Positions 1 to 7,268 are shown, counted from the stretch's first letter. The stretch is DNA of 64,000 nt from Caproiciproducens galactitolivorans (GCF_026672255.1 NZ_JAPOHA010000003.1:124001-188000), one strand, 5' to 3'. Numbers and translations: made by a program. Notes: generated by a model not told the origin, from the letters alone.

Positions 1-714
1 AAAGGGCAGTATGTTCGGGAAAATCTTGTCCAGAAAATCCTTTTGAATCGATACCGTCTTTGAGGCGTTAATCACAATTTCCGGCAGGAGAGAAATATGT
101 ACATAGGATGCAATCAGTCCGCCGATCACGGTTACGCCCAGAATGGTAGCAACTTTCGAGATAATGCCGGAATATTCCCGCAGGGTGTCAACCGCTTTCA
201 GGCCCAGATTGTAGCCGGCGTGCGTCCACGCTACACGGAGAATAAAGATGCTCAGGTAAACTGCGAAAAACAGCAGCGGGCCGACGATGCTGCCGCTCAT
301 GGCCATGGAAGCGGAAATACCGGCGACAATCGGCAGGATGGTGAACCAGAAGATTGCGTCGCCGATACCGGCAAGCGGCGCGAACAGGGCAACCTTCAGA
401 CCCTTGATGGTGCTTCGGTTCTCTTTCGCTTCCTCCAGAGAAACCAGCAGGCCCATCAGGAAGCCGACAAGGTTCGGGTGCGTATTGATGAACTCAAGGT
501 TGTCCGTCATTGCTTCGGACAGGCCTTCCTTGTCGTCTTTGTAGATTTTCTTCAGACAATCCATCTGCGCGAGCAAAAATCCGCCGCTCTGCATTCTTTC
601 ATAGTTGAAGCTGGCCTGCAAAAGGGAAGAGCGCCAGCCAAGTTTGGTAATATCTTTTCTGGTCAGTACTTTTTCAGGAGCCGTATTCTTCTCAGATTCC
701 TTCATTTTCGTCAT
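1..714 (-). CDS. PTS mannose/fructose/sorbose-family IID component (partial, 3' end off window)
   Basis: Membrane component IID of a mannose-family PTS permease, which forms the sugar channel together with IIC. The visible 238 residues begin with the family's typical N-terminus (LTRKDITKLGWRSS, then a stretch ending QMDCLKKIY) and contain the conserved ATG-proximal soluble part followed by GPLLFF and other hydrophobic segments; the C-terminal end lies outside the window. I chose the ATG at 714 because AAGGAG lies about 7 nt upstream; ATG 705 is an alternative. The gene overlaps the end of the upstream IIC gene by 23 nt, so the two are translationally coupled. Substrate cannot be told from sequence. 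Confidence 0.9.
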   Translation of the reverse strand, partial: MTKMKESEKNTAPEKVLTRKDITKLGWRSSLLQASFNYERMQSGGFLLAQMDCLKKIYKDDKEGLSEAMTDNLEFINTHPNLVGFLMGLLVSLEEAKENRSTIKGLKVALFAPLAGIGDAIFWFTILPIVAGISASMAMSGSIVGPLLFFAVYLSIFILRVAWTHAGYNLGLKAVDTLREYSGIISKVATILGVTVIGGLIASYVHISLLPEIVINASKTVSIQKDFLDKIFPNILPF

Positions 715-1495
715 CTCCCTCTCCTTCAAATGCAGCGCTGGATGCAACTGCCATTTTTTTGTTGTTCCTTTCATTATTAAATACAATCAGCGCCAAGGCC
801 ATACCGACAACGGCGACCGGCAGCAGATTGGAAAAAGGAACAAAGCTTGCGATCACAAAGCCCAAAATAAGGTATGGAACGAATTCGCCCTTCAGCATTA
901 CTTTCAGCAGCATACCGAAGCCGACTGCCGGAAGGATGCCGCCCGCAATTTCAAAGCCATGGGTCAGCCATTCGGGCATTGCCTTTACCAAAGACTGCAT
1001 CGCGTCCTGTGCAACATAGGCGCAGAGGAAAACGACGACACCATAGGTAATGGCCACGATTCCCGTTGTGAGCATGTTTAAGCGGGCAAGACTTTTGCCG
1101 TCCGCTTCTTCCGCGTATTTGTCCGCCTTCTTCATGAACAGAGAGAAGCTGGAATAGTAGAACAAAATGATATACTGCATCAGGAAGCTGAACGGAAGGG
1201 CAAGGCCGATTGCCGTTGCAGGATCCTTTCCTGTGGTGTAAGCGATTACGGTGGTCATAACGCCGGCAAGAACGGGGTTCGGCGGCTGCGTGCCGCCGGC
1301 AGGCGTAAGGCCCGCGAAGGCCAGCTCCGTCAGTCCGCCCGCCATAAGGCCCAGCGGAACATTGCCTAAAATAATACCGGTTAACGTGCAAACGATGATT
1401 GGCCGGAAAATAAACAAGGCTTCAAGCCAGAAGTCAACGCCGACTATGATTGCCATAACGGCGAGTGCAATCCCTTGCGCTAAAGTAATTGCCAT
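692..1495 (-). CDS. PTS mannose/fructose/sorbose-family IIC component
   Basis: Integral membrane sugar-transport subunit of a mannose-family PTS. The 267 residues are almost entirely hydrophobic helices and include the family landmarks GGLTELAFAG and the PPNPVLAGV segment near residues 55-80, followed by LALPFSFLMQ. Length is normal for IIC. It sits between IIB (upstream, 95-nt gap) and IID (overlapping downstream) in a minus-strand operon. No IIA or catabolic enzyme of this operon is visible before the window edge, so the sugar is unknown; amino-sugar type PTS (Aga-like) is one possibility. Confidence 0.92.
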   Translation of the reverse strand: MAITLAQGIALAVMAIIVGVDFWLEALFIFRPIIVCTLTGIILGNVPLGLMAGGLTELAFAGLTPAGGTQPPNPVLAGVMTTVIAYTTGKDPATAIGLALPFSFLMQYIILFYYSSFSLFMKKADKYAEEADGKSLARLNMLTTGIVAITYGVVVFLCAYVAQDAMQSLVKAMPEWLTHGFEIAGGILPAVGFGMLLKVMLKGEFVPYLILGFVIASFVPFSNLLPVAVVGMALALIVFNNERNNKKMAVASSAAFEGEGDDENEGI

Positions 1496-1590
1496 TCATT
1501 TTTCCTCCTTTATTTTTGTGCCCAAAGTTTCGCTATGCGGTAAAAATTACGGATGATGCCGTTGATGTTCCCCTTTCTCCTCCCATGGAT

Positions 1591-2070
1591 TTATTTCTTG
1601 GGTATATGCTCTTTGATGTCGCCCGGGACATCCTGAATATAGAGATCGACGTTCCTTGCCTGAATCGCCTGCAAATCCTCCATGTCCTTGTCGTTGACAT
1701 AGACTTTTTTGCTTAGCTGACGCTTGCCGCTGGTAAAGTGCATGTTTCCCACGTTGACTTCCTTGATGGGCACACCGCCTTCCAGCAGGGTGCGCACAGC
1801 CGCCGGCGTTCTGCAAATAAGAAAGATTTTTTGGCTGGGAGCCGCTTTGCCGATGATGTCGATGGTCTTTTGCAAGGTAAAGAAACGGATGCCCGCATTG
1901 GAAGATTCGGCAGTCATTGCCATAAGCTGCTGCTGTATTTTATCGTGAGCCACGTCGTCATCTGCGACTAAAAGCAGATTTGCACCCAGAGTCGATGTCC
2001 AGGTAACGCCCACTTGGCCGTGGACCAGACGGTTGTCGATTCTGGTCAGCAGTATGTTTGGATTTCCCAC
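1591..2070 (-). CDS. PTS mannose/fructose/sorbose-family IIB component
   Basis: Cytoplasmic phosphocarrier that passes phosphate from IIA to the incoming sugar. The 159 residues start with the IIB signature TRIDNRLVHGQVG; the phosphorylated histidine is His17. The start codon is GTG at 2070, preceded by GAGGGGTG about 8 nt upstream; no ATG gives a full-length domain. It is the first gene of the IIB-IIC-IID operon and is divergent from the GntR-type regulator at 2301, with a TTGAAA/TAATTT promoter candidate just upstream. Confidence 0.92.
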   Translation of the reverse strand: MGNPNILLTRIDNRLVHGQVGVTWTSTLGANLLLVADDDVAHDKIQQQLMAMTAESSNAGIRFFTLQKTIDIIGKAAPSQKIFLICRTPAAVRTLLEGGVPIKEVNVGNMHFTSGKRQLSKKVYVNDKDMEDLQAIQARNVDLYIQDVPGDIKEHIPKK

Positions 2071-2133
2071 TTAAAATCACCCCTCAATTCATGATTCAAA
2101 TTTGTTAAAATAAGTTCTAACATATCGTGAACA

Positions 2134-2162
2134 AAATTACAATGATTTTAGCCTTTTTTCAA
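2134..2162 (-). promoter_or_regulatory. Candidate promoter of the IIB-IIC-IID operon
   Basis: On the minus strand, TTGAAA (2162-2157) and TAATTT (2139-2134) are separated by 17 bp, about 65 nt upstream of the IIB start. The -10 box has two mismatches, so this is a moderate candidate. It lies next to the GntR-type palindrome at 2196-2206. Confidence 0.4.
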
Positions 2163-2180
2163 CCAGTCCTAAAACAGGTG

Positions 2181-2210
2181 TTGAAATGCAGTCGATACCA
2201 CTGGTACAAT
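2181..2210 (+). promoter_or_regulatory. GntR promoter with embedded operator palindrome
   Basis: TTGAAA (2181-2186) and TACAAT (2205-2210) are separated by 18 bp. The spacer and first bases of the -10 box contain the odd-centred perfect palindrome TACCA-C-TGGTA (2196-2206), the size and style of HutC-subfamily GntR operators. Its position over the -10 box of the regulator gene and between two divergent units suggests autoregulation plus control of the PTS operon. Confidence 0.55.
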
Positions 2211-2300
2211 TGGTTCTTTTATGATAGAATAGTCTTATGATTTTTATTGAAATTGACGATAGCCTATTCGCTGTTGAAAAGTCAGGAAAGGAAGAAAATA

Positions 2301-3017
2301 ATGCCGAATCTGCCGCTGTATCAGGAACTGCATGATCACATCCTGCAGTATATCAACAGCCACGAATACCCCGAAAATGGCCTGCTTCCATCGGAGCGGG
2401 ACATGTGCCAGATGTATAAAGTCAGTCGGTCAACCGTAAGGCAGGCGCTGACGTTACTGGAAGAGGAGCACATGGTTTATACCATTCATGGGATCGGTAC
2501 ATTTGTAAAACCGAAGGTGTTTGAGCAAAGCCTCTCCCAGTTTTATACCTTTACCGATGATTTGAAAAATAAAAACATCTCATTTCACAGCCAGGTTTTG
2601 AGCTATGAAATGATTCCCCTCAGCCGAAGCCTTGCCCTGAAGCTCAGAGCAGACAGAAGGGAAACTTACCACAAGCTGGTGCGGCTCTGCTCCGCCCGCG
2701 ACTATCCTCTGGTCATTGAAACCGCGTATCTGCCGAAGAACCGGTTTGTACATATTGATGTGGATATCGTGAAAAAACAGCCGCTTTACGATTACCTCAG
2801 CGCCAAATACGGCCTGAAGGTGGACCGCGCGACCGAAACCTTTATCCCGATTCTTCCGGATTCCGAGCAGTGCGAGCTGCTGAAGATTTCCCCCAGAATT
2901 CCCTGTATCCTGCTGGAACGCTTCAGCTATGAGGAGGACTGCCTGGTGGAATATACTTCTTCCGTGGTACGTGGGGATAAATACGTTTTTAAAATTGAGC
3001 TGAACAACGAAAAGTGA
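2301..3017 (+). CDS. GntR-family (HutC/UTRA) transcriptional regulator
   Basis: Ligand-responsive DNA-binding repressor or activator of 238 residues. The N-terminal winged helix-turn-helix spans about residues 5-70 (LPSERDMCQMYKVSRSTVRQ is the recognition region), followed by a UTRA effector domain to the C-terminus (ending VVRGDKYVFKIEL). An upstream in-frame ATG at 2247 exists, but ATG 2301 has AGGAAAGGAAG directly upstream and gives the family's normal N-terminus. It is divergent from the mannose-family PTS and probably senses a phosphorylated sugar taken up by that system. Confidence 0.9.
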   Translation: MPNLPLYQELHDHILQYINSHEYPENGLLPSERDMCQMYKVSRSTVRQALTLLEEEHMVYTIHGIGTFVKPKVFEQSLSQFYTFTDDLKNKNISFHSQVLSYEMIPLSRSLALKLRADRRETYHKLVRLCSARDYPLVIETAYLPKNRFVHIDVDIVKKQPLYDYLSAKYGLKVDRATETFIPILPDSEQCELLKISPRIPCILLERFSYEEDCLVEYTSSVVRGDKYVFKIELNNEK

Positions 3018-3139
3018 CGTGCGGTTTTTGGCGGGCTGAGCCCGTCGGCCTTGCCGTGCGTAAAAACCGGCGGCAGGCGAAAATCCGAAACAGAAAAATT
3101 GATTTCGTCTGCCAAAAAACTTCTGTTTTAATAATTTAC

Positions 3140-3168
3140 TTGACAATGCCCCGCATATTACGTATAAT
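3140..3168 (+). promoter_or_regulatory. Strong promoter of the tRNA cluster
   Basis: Perfect TTGACA (3140-3145) and perfect TATAAT (3163-3168) with a 17-bp spacer, 100 nt before tRNA-Pro. The consensus quality is typical of stable RNA genes. Confidence 0.8.
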
Positions 3169-3268
3169 AATAAGGCTGTTTGATGACGCAGACGCAAGTT
3201 AATCGCCGGTTATAGTGAAAGCAATTAGCCGCACGGTGTTGGAATGTTGCCGTGCATATCGTCAACAA

Positions 3269-3345
3269 CGAGGTGTAACTCAGCTTGGTAGAGTGCTTGG
3301 TTTGGGACCAAGATGCCGCAGGTTCGAACCCTGTCACCTCGACCA
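3269..3345 (+). tRNA. tRNA-Pro (UGG)
   Basis: Cloverleaf of 77 nt: acceptor CGAGGTG pairs with CACCTCG, anticodon stem CTTGG/CCAAG encloses loop TTTGGGA with anticodon TGG, T-loop GTTCGAACC is present and CCA is encoded. The first base C1 fits bacterial tRNA-Pro. Confidence 0.97.
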
Positions 3346-3370
3346 TTTTCTTATAAATTTTACTTTTTAC

Positions 3371-3399
3371 TTGACAAGTAAACAAGAAAATGATATAGT
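3371..3399 (+). promoter_or_regulatory. Promoter ahead of tRNA-Thr
   Basis: TTGACA (3371-3376) and TATAGT (3394-3399) with a 17-bp spacer, 17 nt upstream of tRNA-Thr. It gives the second and third tRNAs an independent start. Confidence 0.65.
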
Positions 3400-3416
3400 A
3401 TTCGAGTGGCTGAAAT

Positions 3417-3492
3417 GCTGGCGTAGCTCAGTTGGTAGAGCAGCTGATTTGTAATCAGCAGGTCGGGGGTTCAAGTCCGTCTGCCAGCTCCA
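3417..3492 (+). tRNA. tRNA-Thr (UGU)
   Basis: Cloverleaf of 76 nt: acceptor GCTGGCG/TGCCAGC (last pair G-U), anticodon stem GCTGA/TCAGC with loop TTTGTAA and anticodon TGT, T-arm GTTCAAGTC, encoded CCA. Confidence 0.97.
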
Positions 3493-3532
3493 AAAGCACG
3501 AAAAGGAGTTTTGAAAACAAAGCTCCACATAT

Positions 3533-3617
3533 GGAGGAGTTCCCGAGTGGCCAAAGGGGGCAGACTGTAAATCTGTTGCTTATAGCTTCGATGGTCCGAA
3601 TCCATCCTCCTCCACCA
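3533..3617 (+). tRNA. tRNA-Tyr (GUA)
   Basis: Class II tRNA of 85 nt with a long variable arm. Acceptor GGAGGAG/CTCCTCC, anticodon loop CTGTAAA with anticodon GTA, encoded CCA. It is the last gene before the noncoding RNA and mobile-element region. I found no second copy of its 3' end elsewhere in the window, so use as an attachment site is not supported. Confidence 0.96.
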
Positions 3618-3632
3618 AATTAAAGATAATTA

Positions 3633-3656
3633 GGGCAAAAGTGAATGCTTTTGTCC
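3633..3656. terminator. Hairpin between convergent tRNA cluster and noncoding RNA
   Basis: GGGCAAAAG (3633-3641) pairs with CTTTTGTCC (3648-3656), one G-U pair, 6-nt loop. It sits between plus-strand tRNAs and the minus-strand RNA, so it could end both transcripts; the flanking T tracts are weak. Confidence 0.5.
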
Positions 3657-3658
3657 TT

Positions 3659-3708
3659 GTTATCATAAAATTAAACACTTATATATAAATGCTTAATTTT
3701 ATGATAAC
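3659..3708. repeat. 16-bp perfect inverted repeat
   Basis: GTTATCATAAAATTAA (3659-3674) is repeated inverted at 3693-3708 with an 18-bp AT-rich centre. It forms the 3' boundary stem of the minus-strand RNA at 3709-4237 and may be part of its terminator or a closing stem. Confidence 0.6.
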
Positions 3709-4237
3709 TTTAAAATCCACGAACGCTTGTACCGTCGATATGCTTTCCTATGGTACACCGAATAAGCGCAGCAAATGCCAGCGTCGAATCCCGTATAGTT
3801 TCCCTGTATGGGTTCCACGTATTAATCAGTAAAATCGGATTGCTCGCCTTAATTAGGGTCATGGCAAAAGCGGTTAGCTGATATCCATATCGCAAGCGTG
3901 AAGTCAAGTAAGTAAACTCGAACATTGAGTTGCTACCTCAATGTTGGACTTGGCTTATTTGTCAAGGTGCGCTAACCTCGCGCAGTGGTTAGTAATAATC
4001 ACTTTAAGAGGTACACAATGCTTATCATTGTGGAATGGTTTGTGGAAAAAATATAGTCTGCACCCTCATTGTCCTCTAAGGGTACAGACTCTTGACATGT
4101 ATCCGCAATACGTGCTAAGATAGCAACGCATAAACGGCATTCACAAGTCATAATGGGTCTGTTTCACCCTTATGGCGGATGGGAATTAATCGTCTCGCAA
4201 ACGGTTAGTTCCCTGTGGATGCTTTTTTATATCCACA
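3709..4237 (-). ncRNA. Large structured noncoding RNA candidate (ROOL/GOLLD-like size and setting)
   Basis: There is no credible reading frame here, but read on the minus strand the segment starts just after a consensus promoter and folds into a series of strong local hairpins: CTGTGGAT/ATCCACAG (4238-4213), GGGAA/TTCCC (4213-4181), CATAAGGGT/ACCC-ATTATG (4174-4149), a 12-bp stem AGTCTGTACCCT/AGGGTGCAGACT (4090-4055), CACAATG/CATTGTG (4032-4014), AACATTGAG/CTCAATGTT (3945-3921) enclosed by AAGTC/GACTT, and a final 16-bp stem at 3708-3659. Length of about 530-580 nt, a strong promoter, neighbouring tRNAs and an adjacent integrated element match what is known of ROOL and GOLLD giant RNAs. I cannot confirm family membership from memory of their consensus; the RNA call is firmer than the class. 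Confidence 0.55.
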
Positions 4238-4243
4238 GAAAGC

Positions 4244-4272
4244 ATTATAATATACTCTTTCGTTAAATGCAA
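4244..4272 (-). promoter_or_regulatory. Promoter of the large noncoding RNA
   Basis: On the minus strand TTGCAT (4272-4267) and a perfect TATAAT (4249-4244) are separated by 17 bp, placing transcription start near 4237, exactly at the first hairpin. Confidence 0.65.
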
Positions 4273-4309
4273 GAAAATATTTACAATTATGTGAACAATT
4301 TATTACTTT

Positions 4310-4574
4310 TCAAGCTATTTTCTTATCATTCTTTAATTTTTTATGCTTCGTTCCTAATGGGACGATATTTTTTTGCTTGTTCATTAAAGTTTCCTCTTTC
4401 AAAATTGAGCGCCATAAACATCGAATTAGAGGAATTATGATAGAAGTTATGGAAACAAACAAAATCGGGGTATCCGGAGCTATATCTATAGTCGATAGAA
4501 AAATGAAGGTAAGTCCAATTATAAGGAAAATCTTTATGTTGCAAATAATCTTTTGACATCTCATATAACCACAT
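4310..4574 (-). other. Short-ORF region behind a minus-strand promoter, function unknown
   Basis: A TTGACA/TAGAAT promoter (4626-4598) reads into this region. Three overlapping small frames are possible. One of 77 residues (ATG 4574, end 4341) is polar and Tyr/Asn/Phe-rich; a second of 84 residues (ATG 4564, end 4310) has a hydrophobic N-terminal half like a small membrane protein. Neither has a good ribosome site. A third, only 24 residues (ATG 4384, end 4310, very Lys-rich), has AGAGGAAAC properly spaced upstream. I cannot decide which, if any, is translated. Confidence 0.3.
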
Positions 4575-4597
4575 CCAATCTTTATTATTATGTATAT

Positions 4598-4626
4598 ATT
4601 CTACATCTTTATGAAGAATATGTCAA
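4598..4626 (-). promoter_or_regulatory. Minus-strand promoter candidate
   Basis: TTGACA (4626-4621) and TAGAAT (4603-4598) with a 17-bp spacer, reading toward the short-ORF region at 4574-4310. Confidence 0.5.
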
Positions 4627-4669
4627 TAGAGATTCAAAAGAAAATCTACATAATTATAAAGAATTTATA

Positions 4670-4698
4670 TTGATATACATAGAGAACTGTGCTATAAT
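4670..4698 (+). promoter_or_regulatory. Promoter of the Cro/C1-type regulator
   Basis: TTGATA (4670-4675), 17-bp spacer, TATAAT (4693-4698), 22 nt before the ATG at 4720. Confidence 0.65.
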
Positions 4699-4719
4699 TC
4701 AGTCGAAAGAAGGTGCGTT

Positions 4720-4923
4720 ATGCCGTTTTCCTATAATAAACTCTGGAAGATTTTGATTGACCAGAACATGACGAAGGAAGAACTTAGAAACTTAATTAAA
4801 GCATCTCCAACTACTATTGCAGCAATGGGAAAAGGAGAGGGAATATCGCCGAAAGTGTTAGAAAGAATATGCCTTGCTTTAAACTGTCAGCCCGGTGATA
4901 TTATGGAATATATTAATAAATAG
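4720..4923 (+). CDS. Small Cro/C1-type helix-turn-helix regulator
   Basis: A 67-residue DNA-binding protein of the YozG/XRE type. It is almost only the helix-turn-helix fold: LRNLIKASPTTIAAMGKGE forms helices 2-3 and the end (VLERICLALNCQPGDIMEYI) is the typical C-terminal helix of stand-alone Cro-like proteins. AAGAAGG lies 7 nt before ATG 4720, and a hairpin terminator follows at 4968. It is divergent from the short-ORF region and next to the integrase, so a role in controlling the integrated element is likely. Confidence 0.85.
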   Translation: MPFSYNKLWKILIDQNMTKEELRNLIKASPTTIAAMGKGEGISPKVLERICLALNCQPGDIMEYINK

Positions 4924-4967
4924 TAGAGTGTTCGATTTTATTACACAAATCTTGAGAGAAAAAAGTG

Positions 4968-5003
4968 CAGCCGATTCTCCAACATGAGAATCGGCTGTTT
5001 TTA
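4968..5003. terminator. Bidirectional terminator between HTH regulator and integrase
   Basis: CAGCCGATTCTC (4968-4979) pairs with GAGAATCGGCTG (4986-4997), followed by TTTTT on the plus strand and by a T-rich run on the minus strand. It can end both converging genes. Confidence 0.8.
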
Positions 5004-5071
5004 ATCAATTTGCAAAAATGATTAATTATAATGGGGCCTACTGACTGGTGTTTTGTTAACATTGACAAATT

Positions 5072-6190
5072 TCATTTTTGATCGAATAAATCAGGTAACA
5101 TTTTAACGTATGCATTATTAATTTCTTCTCCTGCGCGTTTGGTATCATCATCCATAACATGAGCATATACCTTTAAAATAACATCGGCAGTAGAATCTCC
5201 CATTAGTTTCTGCACTGTTTTAAGATCTATTCTCTCATGAAACAAATTTGTGCAAAATGTATGACGAAACGTGTAAAGCCTAGCATATTTACTTAATCCA
5301 TAGCGCTCTTTAAATCGATTGAATTTTTTAATTAGTACATCTTCTCTTAAAATTCCTCCTTTTGTATTTGGAAACAGTAATTTGCTTTCAAATTGGACAA
5401 GGCTTTTGGCTTTAAGGTAATTAAGCCAATTTTGAATAACTGCAAGAATTTCATCTCCCAAATATAGCGTTCGCACGCCGGAAGGACTTTTCGTTAGGCC
5501 AATAACTAATTTGCGGGGGCCTTTTGAAGAAAGTGCCTGATGAGAATTGAGCTTAGGCTCATTTGTTGCTGCCTGCCGGATTGTCAGCTTTTTTGTGTCG
5601 AAATGCACATCTTCCTTTTCTAACCCGCGCAGCTCACCTGGCCGTATGCCTGAGAATGCCAATAATGTTAAAATCGTAAATAATTGAGGGTCTTTTTCCT
5701 CTTTAGCAAGGCATAAAATATCAGCTAACTGCTTTTTTAAATAGATCTTTTCATCCTCAGAGCGAATATCTATTTTCTTTGATTTTGGACTATAAACCTT
5801 TTTAGCTACATTTTTAGAAATTAATTCGTCTTCGACAGCCATGTCAACCATCTTTTTCATAACAAGCCGTACCTTATCGATTTTACTTTGGGAATAATTG
5901 GACAAGCCGTCCAAAGTGTTTTGCAAAATCGAGCGAGTAAGTTCGTCGAGATATAGATTACCGATTAATTTTACCAAGGTTTTTGAGGCTGTTACATAAC
6001 AATGCTTTGTACGTTCTGAAGCTTTTGGATAGAAAGATAGCAGATTTTTATCAAGATATTCTTTGACCGTAATACGTCTAAAACCAAGCGAATTAGGTTT
6101 CATTAATAACTGAATGCTATTACTTATTTGTGAAGATACTTCTGCCGATCTCGTGGATAATTGAGATTCAACAGAAGAACCTTCACGCAT
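5072..6190 (-). CDS. Tyrosine recombinase (phage/ICE-type integrase)
   Basis: Site-specific recombinase of 372 residues that would integrate or excise the neighbouring element. A SAM-like core-binding domain (about 40-145) is followed by the catalytic domain. Catalytic residues seen: Arg in SGIRPGELRG, box II YTFRHTFCT (the first His of the usual HxxR is Tyr, as in some phage integrases), and the tyrosine nucleophile in VYAHVMDDD near the C-terminus. The ATG at 6190 has no good ribosome site, so translation may be coupled to the 55-residue frame ending 6205. It lies at one edge of a set of mobilisation genes; the attachment site was not identified. Confidence 0.9.
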   Translation of the reverse strand: MREGSSVESQLSTRSAEVSSQISNSIQLLMKPNSLGFRRITVKEYLDKNLLSFYPKASERTKHCYVTASKTLVKLIGNLYLDELTRSILQNTLDGLSNYSQSKIDKVRLVMKKMVDMAVEDELISKNVAKKVYSPKSKKIDIRSEDEKIYLKKQLADILCLAKEEKDPQLFTILTLLAFSGIRPGELRGLEKEDVHFDTKKLTIRQAATNEPKLNSHQALSSKGPRKLVIGLTKSPSGVRTLYLGDEILAVIQNWLNYLKAKSLVQFESKLLFPNTKGGILREDVLIKKFNRFKERYGLSKYARLYTFRHTFCTNLFHERIDLKTVQKLMGDSTADVILKVYAHVMDDDTKRAGEEINNAYVKMLPDLFDQK

Positions 6191-6204
6191 TATGTAATCT
6201 GCAT

Positions 6205-6372
6205 TTACAATAGGACCATCATTTTAATTTTTAGAGAATCTGTAATTTCTTTTATTTGAAGCTGATTGATTTTATCAAGGTAATTTGAAATCAATTCACG
6301 CTTGTCATTTTTCAGATTGATCTCTAACCACTCATTTAGTAATTCATAGACGTAAGCTTCCTTTTTTGTCAT
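6205..6372 (-). CDS. Small hypothetical protein upstream of the integrase
   Basis: A 55-residue frame beginning MTKKEAYVYELLNEWLEINL and ending MMVLL, with AGGAGG ideally spaced before ATG 6372. It is predicted to be mostly helical and charged. It ends 15 nt before the integrase ATG, so the two are probably translated together. It could be an excisionase-like or integrase-accessory protein, or the detached N-terminal part of an older integrase frame; no family is recognised. Confidence 0.55.
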   Translation of the reverse strand: MTKKEAYVYELLNEWLEINLKNDKRELISNYLDKINQLQIKEITDSLKIKMMVLL

Positions 6373-6474
6373 AATGTAATATGACCTCCTATAAAATAAT
6401 TCAATAAAACTATAGGATATTTAGCTAAAATATTAAATTTAATTAGGAATAATAATGTGCATTTTATACATAAA

Positions 6475-6792
6475 TTACAATTTGTATAGAATAAAACCAT
6501 CCTCCAAGCCAAGGAGATAAAGCGCATCCCCTTTTTTTAAGTGATTTTCCTTTATCCACATAGCCGGTATAGTTGTTAAACCCACACTGATAGAAACAGT
6601 TTTTAACCGGTCAATATTTTCGGTAGGCTTCAATATCGGACGGTAAAACAAGCTGTGAGGAGACTTAATGATCTGTACCCGGTCCTTTTCAACGGAAATT
6701 CCATAGTATTTGAGATATTCCATCGGGATATAAACTAGATTGCAGTCGAATAGCTTTACCGGAAAGCCCATGATTTTTCCGAAGTTTTTCAT
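6475..6792 (-). CDS. AbrB-like tandem-hairpin protein 2
   Basis: A 105-residue protein whose two halves each resemble the swapped-hairpin DNA-binding fold of SpoVT/AbrB: an N-terminal copy around VYIPMEYLKYYGI...RVQIIKS and a C-terminal copy around LTTIPAMWIKENHLKKGDALYLL. It overlaps the preceding AbrB-like gene by 4 nt (ATGA), so the pair is an operon and probably forms a hetero-oligomer. Likely regulates element genes; target unknown. Confidence 0.6.
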   Translation of the reverse strand: MKNFGKIMGFPVKLFDCNLVYIPMEYLKYYGISVEKDRVQIIKSPHSLFYRPILKPTENIDRLKTVSISVGLTTIPAMWIKENHLKKGDALYLLGLEDGFILYKL

Positions 6793-7121
6793 TTCTTCTC
6801 CTTCCCTTCAATTTTTTGTTTTTTGACGGACGGACAGACGAGAATACAATCGTCTGTTGCAATTAAAAAAACGTGACTGCCGATTTCTACACCGTTTCTC
6901 CGTACCCATTCCATAGGCAGATTAAACCTTCCGATGCTGATGCTTTTTTGTACGGCGCCGCCGACAAGTCTGCTGGCCGGGAATATCTGCAGACGGTTCC
7001 GGGTAACTCGTACCAGGACGGAGCCTGTTTCAGGTATGTTGAATAGATTCCTCAGATTCTTGTCTATAACGATTCTGTAACGGGCTGATACAATGGCTGG
7101 AAGTCCAATAATTTCATTCAT
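6789..7121 (-). CDS. AbrB-like tandem-hairpin protein 1
   Basis: A 110-residue paralogue of the next gene. The first half, VSARYRIVIDKNLRNLFNIP followed by VLVRVTRNRLQIF, fits the SpoVT/AbrB pattern closely; the second half (FNLPMEWVRRNGVEIGSHVFLI) repeats it. AGGAGAG lies 7 nt before ATG 7121. Two AbrB units in one chain would make a pseudo-dimer. Upstream, 7122-7438 holds no convincing gene, only relics and two copies of a repeat. Confidence 0.65.
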   Translation of the reverse strand: MNEIIGLPAIVSARYRIVIDKNLRNLFNIPETGSVLVRVTRNRLQIFPASRLVGGAVQKSISIGRFNLPMEWVRRNGVEIGSHVFLIATDDCILVCPSVKKQKIEGKEKK

Positions 7122-7152
7122 GCTGGTTCTCTCCTATGATTTTTATGTTTTT

Positions 7153-7169
7153 TAAAGCAGGGAAAAAAG
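7153..7169 (+). repeat. Dispersed TAAAGCAG-type repeat, copy 1 (partial)
   Basis: TAAAGCAGGGAAAAAAG, 15 of 17 bases as in the copies at 12125 and 13448. With the inverted copy at 7254-7268 it forms an imperfect inverted repeat around GTTAAC motifs. Confidence 0.5.
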
Positions 7170-7253
7170 AGTTAACGACAATTCCCGTAAATCCCGGGGG
7201 CCTTGGATAAATATTCGTAATATACCACTTAGTTAACTTAGAGAATAAGTACT

Positions 7254-7268
7254 CTTTTCTCTGCTTTA
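7254..7268 (-). repeat. Dispersed TAAAGCAG-type repeat, copy 2 (inverted, partial)
   Basis: On the minus strand it reads TAAAGCAGAGAAAAG, matching the core of the copies at 12120 and 13443. Confidence 0.5.

Noticed and set aside
97-780. Plus-strand reading frame of 227 codons opposite the PTS IID gene
   Set aside because: The minus strand encodes a clear IID protein with ribosome site; the plus frame is Arg/Gln/His-rich as expected for an antisense shadow.
3533-3617. tRNA-Tyr 3' end as attachment site of the element
   Set aside because: I found no second copy of the tRNA 3' end downstream in the window.
3710-4123. Short frames within 3710-3925 and 3941-4123
   Set aside because: They lie across strong RNA hairpins, lack ribosome sites and look like no protein family; the segment is better explained as RNA.
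3709-4237. tmRNA
   Set aside because: No tRNA-like ends, no tag-peptide frame and no CCA were found on either strand.
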